Source: Allobogoriella deserti (lineage in GTDB: Bacteria; Actinomycetota; Actinomycetes; Actinomycetales; Actinomycetaceae). From it: a stretch of 64,000 nt of DNA. The notes beneath the pieces were generated by a model. The model was not told the origin of the DNA. It searched no databases and was given only the letters and a program-made list of their open reading frames with translations. This document shows positions 1 through 8,335 of the stretch, piece by piece. Position numbers and translations under genes: made by a program. The stretch spans positions 97,779-161,778 of the forward strand of contig NZ_JBHUEE010000010.1 of assembly GCF_042680605.1 (NCBI RefSeq), written 5' to 3'. Position 1 is the stretch's first letter, and each line of letters opens with the position of its first letter.

Positions 1-1
1 G

Positions 2-115
2 CTCGTCGGCCTCCTGGTCACGCTCCCGCTGGTGATCCTCGCCTCGGCGTACGTCTACCGCGGACTGACGTCCGGGGTGATCAACCAGCCCGGCAGCGCG
101 GGCGTGCTGCCCTGA
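2..115 (+). CDS. C-terminal end of an unidentified membrane protein (5' truncated by window edge)
   Basis: The reading frame is open from base 2 and encodes 37 residues before the TGA at 113-115. The visible part is one strongly hydrophobic stretch (LVGLLVTLPLVILASAYVY) followed by a short polar tail ending in GSAGVLP. This is the last transmembrane helix and cytoplasmic or extracellular tail of an integral membrane protein. No family can be named from so little sequence. The next gene is convergent, with only about 6 bp between the two stop codons. Confidence 0.55.
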   Translation, partial: LVGLLVTLPLVILASAYVYRGLTSGVINQPGSAGVLP

Positions 116-121
116 GCCGCG

Positions 122-1018
122 TCAGCGTTCCGGGACGGCCGTGACGAAGTCGATCAGCTCCTCCATCCGGCCCAGGAGCGCCGGGGAGAGGTCCTTGTAA
201 CTGCGCACCGTGCCAAGGATCCGTTTCCAGCCTCGCGCCACGTCCCCCTGGTCGGCGTGCGGCCAGCCGAGGGCGGCGAGCGTGCCGTACTTGATGTCCG
301 TTCCGCGCGGGATGTCCGGCCAGGCTCGCAGGCCGAGCCGGTCCGGGCGCACCGCCTGCCAGACGTCCACGTAGGGGTGCCCCAGCACCAGCACATCCTC
401 ACCACCGGGGCGGCGACGGACACGGTCGGCGATGCGTTGCTCCTTCGAGCCGGGCACGAGGTGGTCCACCAGGACTCCGGCCCGGCGGTCCGGCGACGGC
501 GCAAAGTCCTGCAGGACCGCCTCCAGGTGATCGACGCCGTCGAGCATCTCGACGACCACACCCTCGACCCGGAGGTCATCACCCCAGACCTTCTCCACGA
601 GCTCGGCGTCGTGCCGTCCCTCGACCCAGATCCGGGAGGCCCGTGCCACGCGTGCCCGCTTCTGCTCGACAGCCACCGAGCCGGACGCGGTCAACCGGCG
701 GCCGCCGGCGGTGCGGGGACCTGACTCGGGGCGAGGCCGTGCGGGAGCGGTGAGCGTGACCGGCTTGCCGTCGATCCAGAAGCCGGCGCCGAGCGGGAAC
801 GATCGCCGCGCGCCATGACGGTCCTCGAGCACGACGAGCTGCATTCCGCCGGACTTCTCCACCCGCACCACGGCGCCGACCCATCCGGAGGCCACCTCTT
901 CGACGACCAGCCCGGGCTCCGCGGCCGCCGTCGTGGACCGGGGACGGTGGGCGTACGCCCCGGAGCGGTGCGGATCGGAAGACAGCACGTCGGCGCCGTA
1001 GCGATCAGGGGGAGTCAC
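122..1018 (-). CDS. DUF3097 family protein
   Basis: 298 residues from a GTG start. The N-terminus (MTPPDRYGADVLSSD) and the following EPGLVVEEVASGWVGAVVRVEK segment match what I recall of the actinobacterial DUF3097 family, which typically sits beside hrcA/dnaJ or hemW, as here. The second half carries DAELVEKVWGDDLRVEGVVVE and an LVPGSKEQRIADRV stretch reminiscent of Toprim-like or nuclease-associated folds, but no catalytic motif is clear to me. The biochemical function is unknown. The gene is divergent from hrcA, and its start lies beside the 88-bp tandem repeat, so its promoter would fall in or next to that repeat. Confidence 0.85.
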   Translation of the reverse strand: MTPPDRYGADVLSSDPHRSGAYAHRPRSTTAAAEPGLVVEEVASGWVGAVVRVEKSGGMQLVVLEDRHGARRSFPLGAGFWIDGKPVTLTAPARPRPESGPRTAGGRRLTASGSVAVEQKRARVARASRIWVEGRHDAELVEKVWGDDLRVEGVVVEMLDGVDHLEAVLQDFAPSPDRRAGVLVDHLVPGSKEQRIADRVRRRPGGEDVLVLGHPYVDVWQAVRPDRLGLRAWPDIPRGTDIKYGTLAALGWPHADQGDVARGWKRILGTVRSYKDLSPALLGRMEELIDFVTAVPER

Positions 1019-1033
1019 GTCCCGCAGGCTAAA

Positions 1034-1271
1034 CGAGGTCGACGAGCGTGCAGCGTAGGCAGGTCGGTGGTGTCGGTTTCAGGTGGGGGAGCGCCAGGGC
1101 GAGGAGACCGACCATCGGGCACGAGGTCGACGAGCGTGCAGCGTAGGCAGGTCGGTGGTGTCGGTTTCAGGTGGGGGAGCGCCAGGGCGAGGAGACCGAC
1201 CATCGGGCATGAGGTCGACGAGCGTGCAGCGTAGGTAGGTCGGTGGTGTCGGTTTCCAGTGGGGGAGCGGA
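1034..1271. repeat. 88-bp direct tandem repeat, about 2.7 copies
   Basis: Copies begin at 1034, 1122 and 1210, an exact 88-bp period, each opening with (C/T)GAGGTCGACGAGCGTGCAG. The third copy is interrupted near 1258 by a small change (TTTCAGG to TTTCCAG) and ends near 1271. Copies 1 and 2 look nearly identical. The array fills the space between the divergent DUF3097 and hrcA genes. Open frames through it merely reflect a period that is not a multiple of three and have no start signals. Confidence 0.93.
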
Positions 1272-1302
1272 GGGGGCGCGGCACGGCCGGCGGATGGGCG
1301 AG

Positions 1303-1308
1303 TAGAAT
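1303..1308 (+). promoter_or_regulatory. Probable -10 box of the hrcA promoter
   Basis: TAGAAT lies directly against the CIRCE operator and 63 bp upstream of the hrcA start codon. No convincing -35 is visible at 16-18 bp. Overlap of a -10 with CIRCE is the usual arrangement for HrcA repression. Confidence 0.5.
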
Positions 1309-1334
1309 TAGCACTCTGAGTGCGTGAGTGCTGA
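1308..1334 (+). promoter_or_regulatory. CIRCE operator (HrcA binding site)
   Basis: TTAGCACTC, a 9-bp spacer (1317-1325) and GAGTGCTGA form the CIRCE inverted repeat. The consensus is TTAGCACTC-N9-GAGTGCTAA, so there is one mismatch, in the last bases of the right arm. It lies 36 bp upstream of hrcA. This indicates autorepression of the hrcA–dnaJ2 unit and its induction by heat shock. Confidence 0.95.
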
Positions 1335-1370
1335 CATGGTGTGCCGGAACCGCAGCCGGGAGGAGGAGCG

Positions 1371-2396
1371 ATGAGCGACGACCGCCGACTCGACGTGCTG
1401 CGCGCGATCGTGCAGGACTACGTCGCCACGCGGGAGCCTGTCGGGTCGAAGATCCTCGTCGAGCGGCACAGCCTCGGCGTGTCGCCGGCGACCATCCGTA
1501 ACGACATGGCCGTTCTTGAGGAGAACGGCCTCATCGCGCAACCGCACACGTCGGCCGGCCGGGTCCCCACGGACAAGGGTTACCGCCTGTTCGTTGATCG
1601 GATCGACAGTGTCAAGCCGCTCTCAGCAGCGGAACGTCGCGCCATCCAGGGTCTGCTGGACGAGGCGGTGGACCTCGACGACGTCGTGGAGCGGACCGTC
1701 CGCCTGCTGGCGCAGCTCACCCACCAGGTCGCTGTCGTCCAGTACCCGTCGCTGAAGCGGTTGAGCCTGCGGCACCTCGAACTGGTGCCGTTGACGCCGC
1801 ACCGTCTCCTCGTGGTGATCATCACGGATACCGGCCGGGTCGAGCAGCGCACGGTGGAGACGGCCCCCGACCGGGAGCTCGACGACCAGGTGCTCGCCGA
1901 GCTGCGCGCCCGCCTCAACGTCATCAGCGCCGGCCGCCGGCCCGAGGTCATCACGCCGGAATTGGACGCCCTGCCCGAGCAGTTCGCCCCGGAGCAGCGC
2001 CCACTTGTCGAGGCCGTGGCCCGCCAGCTCCAGGACACGCTGCGGATGGACGCCGAGGAGCGGATCGTCATGGCGGGCACGGCGAACCTCGCGCGGGCGG
2101 ACGTCGACTTCTCCCGGACGATCACCCCGGTGCTCGAGGCTCTCGAGGAACAAGTCGTCCTGCTCAAGTTGTTCTCCGAGATGTCGCAGGACGCCCTGGC
2201 GGTGCGCATCGGCTCGGAGAACGAGGACGAGGCACTGTCTGAGGCGTCCATTGTCACGAGCCTCTACGGTGGGGAGGATCCTTCCGAGGGCGTCGGCCGG
2301 CTCGGCGTCCTGGGACCCACCCGGATGGACTACCCCGGAACCATGGCGGCGGTGCGTGCCGTGGCCCGGTACCTCTCCCGGATCCTGGCCGGATGA
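1371..2396 (+). CDS. hrcA: Heat-inducible transcription repressor HrcA
   Basis: 341 residues. The ATG at 1371 follows a strong AGGAGGAG ribosome site. The N-terminal winged helix (RRLDVLRAIVQDYVATREPVGSK, VSPATIRNDMAVLEENGLI, HTSAGRVPTDKGYR) is diagnostic of HrcA. The remainder is the GAF-like and dimerisation part, ending in a GPTRMDYPGTMAAVRAVARYLS motif typical of the family C-terminus. HrcA represses chaperone genes through CIRCE, and a CIRCE lies directly upstream. dnaJ2 follows after 62 bp. Confidence 0.97.
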   Translation: MSDDRRLDVLRAIVQDYVATREPVGSKILVERHSLGVSPATIRNDMAVLEENGLIAQPHTSAGRVPTDKGYRLFVDRIDSVKPLSAAERRAIQGLLDEAVDLDDVVERTVRLLAQLTHQVAVVQYPSLKRLSLRHLELVPLTPHRLLVVIITDTGRVEQRTVETAPDRELDDQVLAELRARLNVISAGRRPEVITPELDALPEQFAPEQRPLVEAVARQLQDTLRMDAEERIVMAGTANLARADVDFSRTITPVLEALEEQVVLLKLFSEMSQDALAVRIGSENEDEALSEASIVTSLYGGEDPSEGVGRLGVLGPTRMDYPGTMAAVRAVARYLSRILAG

Positions 2397-2458
2397 TCCG
2401 GCCGGGATCCCCACGCGCCTGCACCACGTGAGCACAGACCCCAGCAGAGAGTGACCCG

Positions 2459-3601
2459 GTGAACGACTACTACGAGATCCTCGGCGTGTCCCGCCAGGCG
2501 AGCGCGGAGGAGATCAAGAAGGCCTACCGCAAGCTCGCACGTACCCACCACCCCGACGTCGCGGGTCCGGAAGCGGCCGAGAAGTTCAAGGAGATCGGGC
2601 GGGCCTACGAGGTGCTGTCCAACCCGGAGAAGCGCCAGCTCTACGACATGGGCGGCGAGGCTGCGGTCAACGGCCAGGCCGGGGGCGCCGGCGCCGGCGG
2701 ATTCGGCGGCGGCTTCGGGGGTTTCAACGACATCTTCGAGACGTTCTTCGGTGCCGGGGCCGGCGGCGCGAGCAGAGGCCCCGTCCCGCGCGCACGCAGG
2801 GGGCAGGACGCGCTGCTGCGGCTGGACATCGACCTGGCGGACGCCGTGTTCGGCTCCACCAAGGAGGTGCAGGTCGACAGCGCCGTGGTCTGCCCCACCT
2901 GCCAGGGCACCTGCTGCCGCCCCGGAACGTCCCCACGCACCTGCGAGGTCTGCCACGGCCGCGGCTCGGTGCAGCGGGTCACCCGGTCCTTCCTCGGGCA
3001 GGTCATGGCCACGACGACGTGCTCGGCGTGCCAGGGGCACGGCACGGTCATCCCGGAGCCGTGCCAGGACTGCGCGGGCGAGGGCCGCGTCCGGACTCGC
3101 CAGACCCTGACCATCGAGGTTCCTGCAGGCGTCGAGACCGGCACCCGGATCCGGATGAGCGGGCAGGGCGAGGTCGGTCCTGGGGGCGGACCTGCAGGCG
3201 ACCTGTACGTCGAGATCCACGAGCGCGAGCACCCCGTGTTCGTCCGGCGCGGGGACGACCTGCACTGCACCCTGCCGGTCCCGATGACCGCCGCCGCGCT
3301 GGGCACCATGACGACCCTGGACACCCTCGACGGCGAGCAGGAGATCGACATCGCCCCGGGGACGCAACCGGAACAGGTGTACACCCTCCGCGGACTCGGC
3401 GTCGGCCATCTGCAGCGCCCTGGACGCGGCGACCTACACGTCCACGTCGAGGTTCAGGTGCCCACGCGTCTCGACGATCGGCAGCGTGAACTGCTCGGCG
3501 AACTGGCCGAACTGCGCGGCGAGGAGCGGCCCGAGCCGCGGCTGGCCGCGACCGGCTCGGGGATGTTCTCGCGCCTGCGCGAGAAGTTCGCCGGTCACTG
3601 A
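2459..3601 (+). CDS. dnaJ: Molecular chaperone DnaJ (DnaJ2 type)
   Basis: 380 residues from GTG. It has an N-terminal J domain with the HPD motif (THHPDVAG, about residue 32), a Gly/Phe-rich linker (about 65-100), then four CxxCxGxG-type zinc-binding repeats (CPTCQGT, CEVCHGRG, CSACQGHG, CQDCAGEG) and the C-terminal substrate-binding domains. The first zinc motif reads CQGTCC instead of CxGxG. It works as DnaK co-chaperone. Linkage to hrcA rather than dnaK-grpE marks the second actinobacterial dnaJ paralogue. It should be under CIRCE control with hrcA. Confidence 0.96.
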   Translation: MNDYYEILGVSRQASAEEIKKAYRKLARTHHPDVAGPEAAEKFKEIGRAYEVLSNPEKRQLYDMGGEAAVNGQAGGAGAGGFGGGFGGFNDIFETFFGAGAGGASRGPVPRARRGQDALLRLDIDLADAVFGSTKEVQVDSAVVCPTCQGTCCRPGTSPRTCEVCHGRGSVQRVTRSFLGQVMATTTCSACQGHGTVIPEPCQDCAGEGRVRTRQTLTIEVPAGVETGTRIRMSGQGEVGPGGGPAGDLYVEIHEREHPVFVRRGDDLHCTLPVPMTAAALGTMTTLDTLDGEQEIDIAPGTQPEQVYTLRGLGVGHLQRPGRGDLHVHVEVQVPTRLDDRQRELLGELAELRGEERPEPRLAATGSGMFSRLREKFAGH

Positions 3602-3642
3602 GCGGACCAGGCCCGCACATCCGGCTGAATCCGGCACATCCG

Positions 3643-4395
3643 ATGACCCGCCCCGTCTTCCTGGCCACCGCCGGTGAGCTCGATCCCGCAGCGCCCGGCG
3701 GCACGGTGGTCCTCGGCGGGGACGAGGGCCGCCACGCCGCCACCGTTCGCCGCATCCGTACCGGCGAAGAGATCGATCTCGTCGACGGCGCCGGCCTGCG
3801 TGTGACCGGCACCGTCGCCGACGTGAGCCGTGACCGTCTCACGGTCACGGTGTCCGCGGTCGCGACCGACGAGTCGCCGGCGGTCCGGCTGGTGCTCGTC
3901 CAGGCCCTCGCGAAGGGGGGACGGGACGAGCAGGCGGTCGAGGCGGCCACTGAACTCGGCGTTGACGCGATCGTCCCGTGGCAGGCCGCCAGGTCGGTCT
4001 CGCTCTGGCGCGGCGCGAAGGCCGAGAAGGGACGCATCCGGTGGCAGGCGATCGCTGCCTCGGCGGCCAAGCAGTCACGGCGCGCCCGCGTGCCGACCGT
4101 GCACGAGGCGACCGGGGACCTGACCGCTGTCGTCACCGCCATGCTCGCCGGGGGCGGGACGGTGCTCGTCCTGCACGAGGAGGCCGCCGAGTCACTCACG
4201 GCGGCCCTGCTGCCGGAGGCGGGCGAGGTCGCCGTCGTCGTCGGCCCGGAAGGCGGGATCACCGACGTCGAACTCGCCGCGTTGCAGCAGGCGGGTGCCC
4301 GGGCGGTGCTCGCCGGACCGCACGTGCTGCGCACCTCGACCGCAGGCCCTGCTGCGCTGGCCGTCCTCGCCTCCCGGCTGGGCCGGTGGGACTGA
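3643..4395 (+). CDS. rsmE: 16S rRNA (uracil(1498)-N(3))-methyltransferase RsmE
   Basis: 250 residues. It has an N-terminal PUA-like part with GDEGRHAATVRRIRTGEEI and a C-terminal SPOUT knot with LVQALAKGGRDEQAVEAATELGVD, VVVGPEGGITDVEL and VLRTSTAGPAALAVL, the classic RsmE motifs. It methylates N3 of U1498 in the small-subunit rRNA using S-adenosylmethionine. It sits 41 bp after dnaJ, an arrangement conserved in many Gram-positive bacteria, so it probably shares the heat-shock transcript. Confidence 0.96.
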   Translation: MTRPVFLATAGELDPAAPGGTVVLGGDEGRHAATVRRIRTGEEIDLVDGAGLRVTGTVADVSRDRLTVTVSAVATDESPAVRLVLVQALAKGGRDEQAVEAATELGVDAIVPWQAARSVSLWRGAKAEKGRIRWQAIAASAAKQSRRARVPTVHEATGDLTAVVTAMLAGGGTVLVLHEEAAESLTAALLPEAGEVAVVVGPEGGITDVELAALQQAGARAVLAGPHVLRTSTAGPAALAVLASRLGRWD

Positions 4396-4510
4396 TCGGG
4401 CGCGGAAAACGGTCCGACCCGATCCGGCCCGTGCCGATATCCTGATGACGCGCCGCACACCGCGGCGCAGACCCGAAACAAGGGAGAACAGGGCGCACCC
4501 GCCCGCCACC

Positions 4511-5578
4511 ATGTCGCAGCACCCCGCATCGGACGCCGACGCCGGCGGACTCCCCGCCGGCCACGTCCTGCGCCAGGTCACCATCCCGGAGAACGTCCCG
4601 ATGGTCGTCCTCCTCGGCCAGCGCGACGAGGCGTTGCGCGCCGTCGAACGCGGATTCCCGTCCGTCGATGTGCACGTGCGCGGCAATGTCGTCGCCCTCA
4701 CCGGCCCGGCCGGGGAGGTGGAGGTCGCCGAACGGCTTGTCGAGGAGCTCGTCTCGGTGGCGCGCACCGGACAGCCGCTCAGCGCCGACGCCGTCGACCG
4801 TGCCGTCTCCATGCTGCGGGACGCCGCGCCGGAACGGCCCACGGATGTGTTCACCACCGACATCCTCTCCGCGCGAGGCCGCACCATCCGCCCGAAGACG
4901 CTCGGGCAGAAGCGCTACGTCGACGCCATCGAGGACTCGACCATCACGTTCGGCATCGGGCCGGCCGGTACGGGCAAGACGTACCTGGCGATGGCCAAGG
5001 CGGTCGGCGCCCTGCAGGCGCGCCAGATCCGCCGGCTCATCCTCACCCGTCCGGCCGTCGAGGCCGGCGAACGCCTGGGCTACTTGCCCGGCACACTGAC
5101 GGACAAGATCGACCCGTACCTGCGCCCGCTCTACGACGCGCTCCACGACATGCTGGAGCCGGAGTCGATCCCGAAGCTCATGGCTGCAGGGACCATCGAG
5201 GTGGCGCCCCTGGCCTACATGCGTGGGCGGACACTGAACGACTCCTTCATCATCCTCGACGAGGCCCAGAACACCTCGCCCGAGCAGATGAAGATGTTCC
5301 TCACCCGGCTCGGCTTCGACTCGAAGGTCGTGGTCACCGGGGACGTCACCCAGGTCGACCTGCCTGCCGGCACCCGCTCCGGGCTGCGGGTGGTCCAGGA
5401 GATCCTCGAGGGGATCGACGACGTGACGTTCTGCCGGCTCACCAGCGCCGACGTCGTCCGGCACCGGCTCGTCGGGGACATCATCGACGCGTATGAGCGG
5501 TGGGACGCGACGCAGACGACCACGGCGGCCGGCGGGCAGCGCGGCAGGAACCAGCACCGACGCCCGACCCGCAGCTGA
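4511..5578 (+). CDS. phoH: PhoH family ATPase
   Basis: 355 residues from the ATG at 4511. The KH-like N-terminal region starts at VTIPENVPMVVLLGQRDEALR. The ATPase core has the Walker A GPAGTGKTYLAMAKAVG and a Walker B-type region in FIILDEAQNTSPEQMKMFLTRLG, with VVTGDVTQVDLP as a further motif. PhoH proteins are cytoplasmic ATPases tied to RNA metabolism and ribosome maturation. The gene almost always precedes ybeY, as it does here by 10 bp. An ATG at 4445 would add 22 Arg/Pro-rich residues. I prefer 4511 because AAGGGAG near 4480 and a TATCCT box at 4438-4443 imply a short 5' UTR, though the ribosome-site spacing is long. Confidence 0.93.
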   Translation: MSQHPASDADAGGLPAGHVLRQVTIPENVPMVVLLGQRDEALRAVERGFPSVDVHVRGNVVALTGPAGEVEVAERLVEELVSVARTGQPLSADAVDRAVSMLRDAAPERPTDVFTTDILSARGRTIRPKTLGQKRYVDAIEDSTITFGIGPAGTGKTYLAMAKAVGALQARQIRRLILTRPAVEAGERLGYLPGTLTDKIDPYLRPLYDALHDMLEPESIPKLMAAGTIEVAPLAYMRGRTLNDSFIILDEAQNTSPEQMKMFLTRLGFDSKVVVTGDVTQVDLPAGTRSGLRVVQEILEGIDDVTFCRLTSADVVRHRLVGDIIDAYERWDATQTTTAAGGQRGRNQHRRPTRS

Positions 5579-5588
5579 GAGGGCGGAG

Positions 5589-6041
5589 ATGACGACCGAG
5601 GTCACCAACGAATCCGGTTACGCCGTCGACGGTGAAGAGTTCGCGGCGCTCGCCCGTTACGTGCTCGACGAGATGCACGTCCATCCGCAGGCTGAGTTGT
5701 CGATCCTCTTCGTCACCAGCGACGTCATGGCCGAGCTGCACGAGCGGTGGATGGACGAGCCGGGCCCCACCGACGTGCTCTCCTTCCCGATGGACGAGCT
5801 GCGGCCAGGCCGAGCGGGGGAGGAGCCCGTCGAAGGCACGCTCGGCGACATCGTGCTGTGCCCCGAGGTGGCCGCGGCCCAGGCGAAGAAGGCGGGACAC
5901 TCGACCGTCGAGGAGCTGCTGCTGCTGACCACCCACGGCATCCTCCACCTGCTTGGCTACGACCACGCCGAACCAGAGGAGGAGAAGGAGATGTTCGCAC
6001 TGCAGCGTCAGCTGCTCCTCACCTTCCTGGCCGGACGGTGA
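5589..6041 (+). CDS. ybeY: Endoribonuclease YbeY (rRNA maturation factor)
   Basis: 150 residues. ATG at 5589 follows a GGGCGGAG ribosome site. It has the hallmark zinc-binding motif HGILHLLGYDH near residue 117 and GPTDVLSFPMDE upstream. YbeY is a metal-dependent RNase needed for 16S rRNA 3'-end processing and 70S ribosome quality control. Its position between phoH and a CBS-domain membrane gene is the conserved actinobacterial order. Confidence 0.96.
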   Translation: MTTEVTNESGYAVDGEEFAALARYVLDEMHVHPQAELSILFVTSDVMAELHERWMDEPGPTDVLSFPMDELRPGRAGEEPVEGTLGDIVLCPEVAAAQAKKAGHSTVEELLLLTTHGILHLLGYDHAEPEEEKEMFALQRQLLLTFLAGR

Positions 6042-6051
6042 CGCGCTCTCG

Positions 6052-7332
6052 ATGAACGGTGAGATCCCCGAATGGGGTCTGCTCACGCTCACCCTGCTCG
6101 GTCTGCTGGTCGGTGCGACGTTGAGTGCGGCGGAGGCCGCGCTCGAGCGCATCACCCGAGCCGCTGCCGCCGAGATGCGGCCCGAGTCACGCGCCCAGGC
6201 GGTCGAAATGCTGCTGGACCGCCGGGAGGACGCCCTCGGCGTGGTGGCCTTCGTGCGGGTGCTCGCGGAGATGACGGCGGCCGTCTGCCTCACGCTCGCG
6301 GTCGCGGACCTGCTGCACGTGTGGTGGCAGATCCTGCTGGTCGCGGTCGCCGTGACGGCCCTGCTGCTCGCCGTCGTGGTATGGCTCTCGCCGCGCCGGT
6401 TCGGCCAACGGCACCCGTCCGGGGTGCTCGGCGTGCTGCATCCGGTTCTGTCCGTGTTCGCCTCCGTCGGTGCCTCCCTCGCCCGGGCCTGGGCTCGAGT
6501 GTGGCCACGGTCGAGCCGCACGGACCTGGAGGCGCGCGAGGAGCGCGAGGACGATCTGCGCGACATGGTCGACCGGGTGAGCGAGTCCGAGGAGATCGAG
6601 GAGGACGAGCGCGAACTCCTCCAGTCGGTCTTCCGGCTCGGGCAGACCCGCACCCGCGAGGTGATGGTGCCCCGCACGGACATGGTCACGATCGACGCCG
6701 ACGAGTCGCTGTCGCGGGCCATGCGGCTGTTCACCAAGTCGGGTTACTCGCGCGTCCCGGTGGTCGGCGAGTCCACCGACGACCTGCTGGGTGTGCTGTA
6801 CCTCAAGGACATTCTGGGCCGGCTGCACCGTTCGGAACGGGCGGACGGACTGACTGCCCGGGACGTCATGCGCGAGCCGACGTTCGTGCCGGAGACCAAA
6901 CCGGTCGACGACCTCCTGCGGGAGATGCAGGCCGGCAGCGTGCACATCGCCGTCGTCGTCGACGAGTACGGCGGCATCGCGGGGCTGGTGACCATCGAGG
7001 ACCTACTCGAGGAACTCGTGGGTGAGATGGTCGACGAGCACGACGTCGGTGAGCTCGAGGTGGAGGAGGTCGGTGAGGGGAGATACCGGGTCCCCGCGCG
7101 GATGCCGGCGGACGAGGTGGGCGAGCTGTTCGGCCTCGAGATCAGCGACGACGACGTCGACTCGGTCGGCGGGTTGCTCGCCAAGACCTTGGGCAAGGTG
7201 CCGTTGGCCGGCGCGCAGGCGGATGTGCTCGGGTTGCATTTGGTCGCCGAGCGGGTCGAGGGACGCCGTCGTCGCGTCTCGACACTGCTGGTCTCGCGCG
7301 CGGCGGTCACGCAGGACAATGGCGAGGCATGA
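6052..7332 (+). CDS. Hemolysin/CorC-type CNNM transporter with paired CBS domains
   Basis: 426 residues. The N-terminal DUF21/CNNM membrane part has several hydrophobic helices (about 1-130), then a basic linker, a tandem CBS pair (EVMVPRTDMVTIDADES to VVDEYGGIAGLVTIEDLLEELVGEMVDEHD, about 200-330) and a C-terminal CorC_HlyC domain (YRVPARMPADEVGELFGLEI). Family members act in magnesium or cation efflux. The 'hemolysin' label is historical. It lies between ybeY and era, only 10 bp from each, so it is co-transcribed. Confidence 0.92.
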   Translation: MNGEIPEWGLLTLTLLGLLVGATLSAAEAALERITRAAAAEMRPESRAQAVEMLLDRREDALGVVAFVRVLAEMTAAVCLTLAVADLLHVWWQILLVAVAVTALLLAVVVWLSPRRFGQRHPSGVLGVLHPVLSVFASVGASLARAWARVWPRSSRTDLEAREEREDDLRDMVDRVSESEEIEEDERELLQSVFRLGQTRTREVMVPRTDMVTIDADESLSRAMRLFTKSGYSRVPVVGESTDDLLGVLYLKDILGRLHRSERADGLTARDVMREPTFVPETKPVDDLLREMQAGSVHIAVVVDEYGGIAGLVTIEDLLEELVGEMVDEHDVGELEVEEVGEGRYRVPARMPADEVGELFGLEISDDDVDSVGGLLAKTLGKVPLAGAQADVLGLHLVAERVEGRRRRVSTLLVSRAAVTQDNGEA

Positions 7333-7342
7333 GGATGTGGGC

Positions 7343-8335
7343 ATGAGATTCCCGGACGAGAGCGAGCTGCCGGCGGACGCCGACGCGCTCGCCGGACTGG
7401 TGCCCGCGTCGGGTTGGCCGGAAGGGTTCCGATCCGGATTCGCGTGCGTCGTCGGCCGTCCGAACGCCGGCAAGTCCACCCTGACCAACGCGCTGGTGGG
7501 GGAGAAGGTCGCGATCACCTCCGGGCGTCCCCAGACCACCCGCCACACGGTGCGTGGCATCGTGCACCGTGAGGACGGTCAGCTCGTCCTGGTCGATACG
7601 CCCGGCCTGCACCGGCCGCGCACGCTGCTGGGACAACGCCTCAACGACCTGGTCGCCGAGACGCTGGCCGAGGTGGACGTCATCGTCTTCTGCCTGCCGG
7701 CCGACCAGAAGATCGGGCCCGGCGACCGGCACATCGCCCGTGATCTCGCCGACCAGCGCACTCCGCTCGTGGCCGTCGCCACCAAGGCGGACGCCGTGCC
7801 GCGCGAACGCCTTGCCGAACACCTTCTGGCGGTCGACCGCCTGGGGCGGGAGCACCGGGAGTTCGCCGACATCGTGCCGGTCTCGGCCATCACCGGTGAG
7901 CAGATCGACGTGCTCACCGACGTCCTGCTCGCCCACCTGCCGGCCGGCCCGCCGCTGTACCCGGCCGGAGAGCTGACCGACGAGCCCGAGCAGGTGATGA
8001 TCGCCGAGCTCGTACGTGAGGCGGCGCTTGAGGGAGTGCGGGACGAGCTGCCGCACTCTCTGGCGGTCCTCGTCGACGAGGTGATCGAACGCCCTCGCGC
8101 CGAGGATGATCCCCGTCCGCCCATGTTGGACGTCCACGTGAGCATCTACGTTGAACGGTCATCGCAGAAGGCCATCGTCATCGGGCGCGGTGGGGAGCGG
8201 CTGCGTGCGGTGGGCACGCGGGCCCGCAAGGGCATCGAGGCCCTCCTCGGTACCCGGGTCTACCTGGACCTCCACGTGCGCGTGGCCAAGGACTGGCAGC
8301 GCGACCCCAAGCTCCTCGGCCGACTCGGCTTCTGA
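7343..8335 (+). CDS. era: GTPase Era
   Basis: 330 residues. G1 GRPNAGKSTLTNAL, G3 DTPGLHRPR and G4 TKAD define the GTPase domain. The C-terminal KH domain contains VERSSQKAIVIGRGGERL and ends in DWQRDPKLLGRLGF, the normal Era terminus. Era binds the 3' end of 16S rRNA and couples small-subunit assembly to growth. An in-frame ATG at 7319 would overlap the previous gene; the ATG at 7343 with GAGG upstream is preferred. The last codons and the stop codon are part of the 87-bp repeat unit that follows. Confidence 0.96.
   Translation: MRFPDESELPADADALAGLVPASGWPEGFRSGFACVVGRPNAGKSTLTNALVGEKVAITSGRPQTTRHTVRGIVHREDGQLVLVDTPGLHRPRTLLGQRLNDLVAETLAEVDVIVFCLPADQKIGPGDRHIARDLADQRTPLVAVATKADAVPRERLAEHLLAVDRLGREHREFADIVPVSAITGEQIDVLTDVLLAHLPAGPPLYPAGELTDEPEQVMIAELVREAALEGVRDELPHSLAVLVDEVIERPRAEDDPRPPMLDVHVSIYVERSSQKAIVIGRGGERLRAVGTRARKGIEALLGTRVYLDLHVRVAKDWQRDPKLLGRLGF

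Noticed and set aside
1034..1271. CRISPR array
   Set aside because: The whole 88-bp unit is repeated without unique spacers, and no cas genes are present.
1015..1314. 99-residue minus-strand frame in the 88-bp array
   Set aside because: Pure repeat translation with no start signal.
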